Shown: piece after piece, positions 60,372-64,000 of the stretch | Numbering within the stretch: position 1 is the first letter of the stretch | How the letters are laid out: the number at the start of each line of letters is the position of its first letter | Assembly (NCBI RefSeq): GCF_000504285.1 | Contig: NZ_KI632511.1 | Coordinates: 2,787,372 to 2,851,371 of the forward strand | DNA length: 64,000 bases | Reading direction: 5' to 3' | DNA from: Actinospica robiniae DSM 44927 | GTDB lineage: Bacteria; Actinomycetota; Actinomycetes; Streptomycetales; Catenulisporaceae | The notes under the pieces: model-generated | Seen by the model: the letters and a program-made list of their open reading frames with translations, nothing else | Databases searched by the model: none | What the model was told of the DNA's origin: nothing | Position numbers and translations under genes: made by a program

Positions 60372-61532
60372 GTGGTGGAGCAGGTTTTCGGGCGCGACCG
60401 CTTGACGTTCGGCGTCGAAGAGGAGTTTCTGCTGGTCGACGCCGAGACGCGGGTGGCGGCCGCACGGTCCGACCAGGTCATCGCGCAGGCCCGGTTGGAG
60501 CTCGGCGACCAGATCGAGTCCGAGTTCTATCTCAGTCAGCTCGAGACGCACAGCGAGCCGTGCGGCACCGCTGCCGAGCTGCGCCGCGATCTCGCCCGCT
60601 GCCGGCGCGTAGCGGCACGCGCCGCTCGGGACGCGCGATGCCTGCTGGTGGCCAGCCCTTGCGCGGTCCTCACCAGCCGGCCGCTGCCGATCCGCAGCTA
60701 CGGCCGCTACCTGCGCCTCGCCGAGCATCTCGGCCCGGTGCTGGTGAAGGCCGACTGCGAGATCAGCGGCCTGCACGTGCACCTCGGCTCGCTCGGCCGC
60801 GGCGAGTCCCTGGCGCTGAGTGCTGCCCTGCGGCCCTGGCTCCCGGTGCTGCAGGCGCTCGCGGCCAATGCCCCCTTCGCCGCCGAGGCCGACACCGGCT
60901 GGGCCAGCCGACGCGGCCTGACGTACGGACGCTGGCCCACCGTCGGCCCGGCTCCGGTCCTCGACGAGCGCGGCTACGACAAGACCGTGGCCGAGCTCAT
61001 CTCGACCGGCATCATCATCGACCCGGCGATGCTCTACTGGTACGCCCGGCCGAGCGCGCACTACCCGACGCTCGAGACCCGCGTGGCCGACGTGAACGGC
61101 GACCTCGACACGACCGTACTGCTCGCGGTTCTGCTCCGCGGCCTGGCCACCGTCATCCTGGCCGGCCTGGAACAGCGCCTGGACCACCGCCCCGGCGCGG
61201 GCAAGATCGACGACGACCGCCTCGTCGAGAACCACTACCGGGCGGCGCGGTACGGGATGGCCGCGCGCCTGTTCGACTCCGCGACCGGCCAGGACCAGCC
61301 GGTGCCGGCGCTGCTGGACGCGCTGCTCGAGTTCGCCGAGCCGGCCCTCGACGCCCTCGGCGACCTGCCGTTCGCCGTGTCCACCCTGCACCGCCTGCTG
61401 CGCGACGGCGGCGGCGCGGAGCGCCAGCGCGCCGAGTACGCCCGCACCGGCTCCTGGACCGGCCTGGTCGACTACCTCGCCCGCGAGACCATTGCGCTCA
61501 GCGACGACGAGGCCCGCTCCCCGGTGAGGTGA
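60372..61532 (+). CDS. YbdK-type carboxylate-amine ligase (glutamate-cysteine ligase family 2)
   Basis: 386-residue GCS2/YbdK protein: FGVEEEFLLVDAETR start, ESEFYLSQLETHSEPCGTAA, SGLHVHLGSLGRGESLALSA, ARPSAHYPTLETRVADVNGD. This fold forms an amide between a carboxylate and an amine with ATP; related actinobacterial enzymes (EgtA group) make gamma-glutamylcysteine or are weak carboxylate-amine ligases. The GTG at 60372 with CGGAGG upstream is chosen; the earlier frame start is not conserved. Confidence 0.9.
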   Translation: MVEQVFGRDRLTFGVEEEFLLVDAETRVAAARSDQVIAQARLELGDQIESEFYLSQLETHSEPCGTAAELRRDLARCRRVAARAARDARCLLVASPCAVLTSRPLPIRSYGRYLRLAEHLGPVLVKADCEISGLHVHLGSLGRGESLALSAALRPWLPVLQALAANAPFAAEADTGWASRRGLTYGRWPTVGPAPVLDERGYDKTVAELISTGIIIDPAMLYWYARPSAHYPTLETRVADVNGDLDTTVLLAVLLRGLATVILAGLEQRLDHRPGAGKIDDDRLVENHYRAARYGMAARLFDSATGQDQPVPALLDALLEFAEPALDALGDLPFAVSTLHRLLRDGGGAERQRAEYARTGSWTGLVDYLARETIALSDDEARSPVR

Positions 61533-61546
61533 GATGACGTGCGGCG

Positions 61547-62407
61547 TCAGGCCGCGCGCCAGAAGTCGGCGTGACGCGCGACGTCGAGGAACTGGTGCCG
61601 CTCCTTCGCGGAGTAGACGGCCGGAAGGCTCCAGAGCATGTCCACGACGTTCTCGTCGCGGGCCGCGAGGACGTCGCAGGGTTCTCCGTCGTGGCCGGTG
61701 AACGCGCAGGCGTCGAGGCGCCCGATCCCGGCCCCGACCCATACGATCACCGGCCGGACCTTGACCGCCAGACCCGTGGCGTCACTGAGGATCCGCGTGG
61801 CCGAGTCCGCGTCATGGCCGCGTTCGTGCGAGCCGATGGGCGGCCCGGCCTGCTTGACGGTCAGGGCGAAGACGCCGGCCGGGCCGATGATCAGCCGGTC
61901 GAAGTCCGCGCCGACGCGCTTGCCGCCGGGCGAGAGCACCACCCAGCCGTCCCGCCGCAGCTTGGTCAGCGCGCGGTCGAGCACGCGCGCGGCCCGGTGG
62001 CCGGCTTCCGGCGCGGCGGGCGGTGCTGCGGGCGGCGTCAGGGACGGTGCCGCAGCAGGCGCCGCAGCCGGCGCGGGCTCGGGCGGCAGTTCGGCTGCCG
62101 GAACCGCTTCGGGTACTTCAGCCGCCTCAGAATCCTGATGGGCTTCAGGAGCTTCAGGGGCTTCAGGTGCTTCGGCCTCGGCCGGCGCCTGTGCCGCCCA
62201 CACCTCCTCGACCACCCGTGCGGCGACGACGCCGTAGTCCAGGAAGTCCCAGAGCGCCCGGGCCACGGCGTGCACGCGGATCGGGTCGCCGACGGCGAAC
62301 TCGCCCGACTGCCGGTCGTAGCGCCCCAGCTCCCGGCCGGTGAGCGCGTCGTTCACGTACAGCACGTCACGTCCGTCGCTCCAGGAACGTGACACGGAAA
62401 GCTCCAC
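61547..62407 (-). CDS. NERD-like domain protein with Ala/Pro/Glu linker
   Basis: 286 residues. N-terminal ~75 residues form a small domain (YVNDALTGRELGRYDRQSGE); a long Ala/Pro/Glu-rich linker (about 75-140) follows; the C-terminal part (about 145-280) looks like a NERD/nuclease-related domain: LTKLRRDGWVVLSPGGKRVG, DFDRLIIGPAGVFALTVKQ. Whether the catalytic residues are complete is uncertain. GTG at 62407 with GGGCGGAG upstream. It converges with the ligase gene. Confidence 0.7.
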   Translation of the reverse strand: MELSVSRSWSDGRDVLYVNDALTGRELGRYDRQSGEFAVGDPIRVHAVARALWDFLDYGVVAARVVEEVWAAQAPAEAEAPEAPEAPEAHQDSEAAEVPEAVPAAELPPEPAPAAAPAAAPSLTPPAAPPAAPEAGHRAARVLDRALTKLRRDGWVVLSPGGKRVGADFDRLIIGPAGVFALTVKQAGPPIGSHERGHDADSATRILSDATGLAVKVRPVIVWVGAGIGRLDACAFTGHDGEPCDVLAARDENVVDMLWSLPAVYSAKERHQFLDVARHADFWRAA

Positions 62408-62529
62408 GGCTCCGCCCTCTCGTCGCCCGCCACCGCATCGAAACACAGGGTACGAAGACTCCCCATACCCTGGCCACCGGCGCACGGGGGTACGCGCCCG
62501 GGTGAACGGCTTGCGATCGGCCCGCGGCC

Positions 62530-62590
62530 GACGGCAACCTCGGCGGCGTGCGCGTCGTATGCACAGGTGTGTTCACAGAACTCAGATTCC
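62530..62590 (+). repeat. First copy of a ~60-base direct repeat
   Basis: GACGGCAACC ... GTATGCACAGGTGTG ... GATTCC; matches 62763-62825 and precedes the first of two related small genes. Bases 62408-62529 hold only promoter-like sequence. Confidence 0.6.
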
Positions 62591-62610
62591 ACCGGGAAGG
62601 AAATCCTCTG

Positions 62611-62746
62611 ATGAATCGCCGTTCCACCTCGCTGCTCGTCTCCACCGGCGTCGCGCCGGTGGACGGCCAAGAACGTCGGAAGTGCCGACCTGTGCGCGGG
62701 CCTCGTTCCCGACGACATCGCCGCACACCTGCCGCAATGCGCCTGA
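62611..62746 (+). pseudogene. Small gene, first copy, frameshifted
   Basis: ATG at 62611 (ribosome site GGGAAGGAAA) reads MNRRSTSLLVSTGVAP, after which the matching sequence is in another frame: WTAKNVGSADLCAGLVPDDI then AAHLPQCA and a TGA at 62744-62746. The shift lies at about 62655-62660 (one extra base or two missing). The reconstructed ~45-residue protein resembles the C-terminal half of the gene at 62814. Family unknown. Confidence 0.5.
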
Positions 62747-62762
62747 GAATCCTCTGCGCGTT

Positions 62763-62825
62763 GACGGCAACCTTCGCTGTGCCCTCGGCGTATGCACCGG
62801 TGTGGGGTCACGAGTGATGGATTCC
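62763..62825 (+). repeat. Second copy of the ~60-base direct repeat
   Basis: GACGGCAACC ... GTATGCACCGGTGTG ... GATTCC, 233 bases after the first copy. The pair suggests a tandem duplication of a leader plus small gene. Confidence 0.6.
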
Positions 62826-63056
62826 GGCGCACGACCGGAGGTCTCGGCAACGGGGCGGGGAGGCTTGCCGGTGGAGGCGGAGTTCGGCGCGGTGACGCGT
62901 CCGCGCAGGGGGGACGCGGCGGACTCCAGCTCGGTGTTGTTCCGCTACGACCAGAGCACCGGTGCCTGGAGCGTGATCGAGTACGGCTCCTCCATGACCT
63001 GCACGGCCGTACCCGCCGAGGTCGTCGGGCATTTGCCTTACTGCTTCTCGGGCTGA
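62814..63056 (+). CDS. Small protein of unknown family, second copy
   Basis: 80 residues from GTG at 62814 (or 79 from ATG at 62817). The C-terminal half (SSSVLFRYDQSTGAWSVIEY, GSSMTCTAVPAEVVGHLPYC) ends in a C-x(n)-HLPxC motif shared with the upstream frameshifted copy. No signal peptide is evident in this frame. Immediately followed by a strong terminator. Function unknown. Confidence 0.55.
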   Translation: MMDSGARPEVSATGRGGLPVEAEFGAVTRPRRGDAADSSSVLFRYDQSTGAWSVIEYGSSMTCTAVPAEVVGHLPYCFSG

Positions 63057-63069
63057 CCCTGGACATGGA

Positions 63070-63102
63070 GAAACCCCTCCCGGTGTGTCCGGGAGGGGTT
63101 TC
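63070..63102. terminator. Hairpin terminator between convergent genes
   Basis: GAAACCCCTCCCGG / CCGGGAGGGGTTTC stem (14 base pairs) with loop TGTGT, between the small gene and the hydrolase gene; A and T runs at the ends make it usable both ways. Confidence 0.85.
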
Positions 63103-63112
63103 GTCGTGTTTA

Positions 63113-63802
63113 TCAGTGGTTGACGATGGTGGAGACGATGTGGGCGGCCTGGTCCTCCCACTGCGAGTACAGGGAGCCGTTGAAGGAGTCCTGGACGTCC
63201 TGGGCGGCGCGGTGCAGGGACATGCTCTGGTAGCCCGACGGCAGGTTCTTCAGGAACGCCTTGGCCGCGTAGGTCGGGTCGTTGAGCTGGCTCGGGGTGC
63301 CCCAGCCGCAGGAGGGGCGCTGCTGGAACAGGCCGAGGGAGTCGTGGTCGACCGCGACGTTGAGGTTCTGGAGCTTGGATTCCTGCATCGAGGTGGCAAC
63401 CGCGATGGTCGCGGCGTACGGGGACAGGTGCATGTCCTCAGCGGCCTTGACGATGGAGGTGGCGTTGGACCACTGGTCGGAGTCCAGGGTGATGTGCGAC
63501 TGGCTTCCGACGGTGCCGGTGGGCTCGAGGGTCGCGGTGGTGGAGCCGGCGAACAGGCTGGTCGGGGTCACGGCCTTGGCCGCGGTGGCGGTGGCGGTGG
63601 CCGGGGCGGGGCTGGCCGTGGTGGTCACGCTCGCGGGGGCGACGTGCGCGGTGGCGGGCTTGGCCGGGGCGGTGGCCGCGGAGGCGGTGATGGGCGCGAC
63701 GCCGACGGCGATGCCGGCCAGGGCGAGGGCGGCGGCGGGGTAGTGGCGCGGGTTGGAGATGAAGGTGCGGAACGCGGAGGTGGACATGCGGTTCTTCAGC
63801 AC
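63113..63802 (-). CDS. Secreted lysozyme-like (SLT-type) cell-wall hydrolase
   Basis: 229 residues. Signal peptide about 1-42 (LALAGIAVGVAPITASA), an Ala/Thr/Pro-rich linker (43-95), then a small helical domain (about 105-228) with AATIAVATSMQESKLQNLNV and DHDSLGLFQQRPSCGWGTPS, in which Glu of the SMQES segment sits where transglycosylases have their catalytic Glu. Actinobacterial homologues are called transglycosylase-like. Start at GTG 63802 with GAAGGAGAG upstream, or the ATG five codons later. Expression is likely set by the c-di-AMP riboswitch in its leader. Confidence 0.82.
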   Translation of the reverse strand: MLKNRMSTSAFRTFISNPRHYPAAALALAGIAVGVAPITASAATAPAKPATAHVAPASVTTTASPAPATATATAAKAVTPTSLFAGSTTATLEPTGTVGSQSHITLDSDQWSNATSIVKAAEDMHLSPYAATIAVATSMQESKLQNLNVAVDHDSLGLFQQRPSCGWGTPSQLNDPTYAAKAFLKNLPSGYQSMSLHRAAQDVQDSFNGSLYSQWEDQAAHIVSTIVNH

Positions 63803-63814
63803 GAGTTCTGGGGC

Positions 63815-64000
63815 CTCTCCTTCGGCCGCCTACCGGGTTAGCTGACGGGTTCGGGCGGAAGGGGAGTTCGCCCTACAGCCCCGTGCACGCCGTGACGCGG
63901 ACGCACGGGGCTCCGTGCGGGGTGCGTCTGCTGGGTGCGGGGGGCCGATTCACCCCGGGGGACCGGCACGGTTGAGTGCCTGGTACTCATTGGGTCCCCG
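63815..64000 (-). ncRNA. c-di-AMP riboswitch (ydaO/yuaA), 5' end at or just beyond the window
   Basis: On the minus strand the leader holds, in order, GGGGACCCAATGAGTACC, GGGGTGAATCGG, TAGGGCGAACTCCCCTTCCG, CCCGAACCCGTCAGCTAACC, GGTAGGCGG and GAAGGAGAG, the conserved blocks of the ydaO class. In actinobacteria these riboswitches precede cell-wall hydrolase genes and turn expression down when c-di-AMP is high. The 5'-most P1 strand may extend past base 64000. Confidence 0.85.

Overview
This window is very GC-rich, has tightly packed genes with GTG/TTG starts and overlapping stop/start codons, and carries several actinomycete signature families: WhiB, the ten-gene gvpOAFGYZJLSK gas-vesicle order, a SCO2521-SCO2524-type cluster, DUF5709 and a c-di-AMP (ydaO) riboswitch ahead of a cell-wall hydrolase. 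It looks like a chromosomal piece of a filamentous actinobacterium of the Streptomycetales/Catenulisporales kind. The genus is an inference and was not tested. No rRNA, tRNA or CRISPR array was seen.

Layout. 1-5.5 kb: a 5'-cut small-molecule kinase, NAD kinase, a WhiB protein, a HAMP-like/receiver protein, then a gene-free 1.4 kb nested inverted repeat. 5.5-11.3 kb: patatin/acyltransferase pair, membrane protein, DEDD exonuclease, LysR regulator and a divergent MFS exporter with an apparent frameshift. 11.3-16.3 kb: complete gas-vesicle operon on the minus strand. 16.4-21.6 kb: three secreted proteins (phospholipase-D fold, a GH43/GH130-like propeller, a ricin-B lectin).

21.7-33.3 kb is the most striking part: a dense partner-switching region with STAS proteins, an RsbR-RsbS-RsbT cassette, two PP2C phosphatases, a hybrid histidine kinase and two RsbW-type kinases, but no sigma factor. 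RsbR/RsbS would hold RsbT; released RsbT and the PP2C proteins would set the phosphorylation of the stand-alone STAS proteins, which capture RsbW-type kinases. The final target must be encoded elsewhere.

33.7-40.7 kb: two paralogous GNAT acetyltransferases around a membrane protein, then the four-gene SCO2524-2523-2522-2521-like operon whose P-loop ATPase has Arg in place of the Walker A Lys. 41-47 kb: GntR regulator with a clear operator plus a gamma-butyrobetaine-hydroxylase-like dioxygenase, an ammonium transporter, a membrane protein/winged-helix pair with a tandem operator, an EamA exporter and an internally deleted kinase relic. 47-57 kb: CYTH-CHAD protein, two-component system, lipoprotein, catalase/DUF5709, SDR, DUF488 and a Ser/Thr kinase.

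56.8-60.3 kb is a decaying patch: an IS982-family element sits inside a FAD monooxygenase gene whose other end has collapsed into a start-less TetR gene, followed by a possible transposase remnant. 60.4-64 kb: a YbdK-type carboxylate-amine ligase, a NERD-like protein, a tandem pair of small unknown genes (one frameshifted), and a riboswitch-controlled secreted hydrolase.
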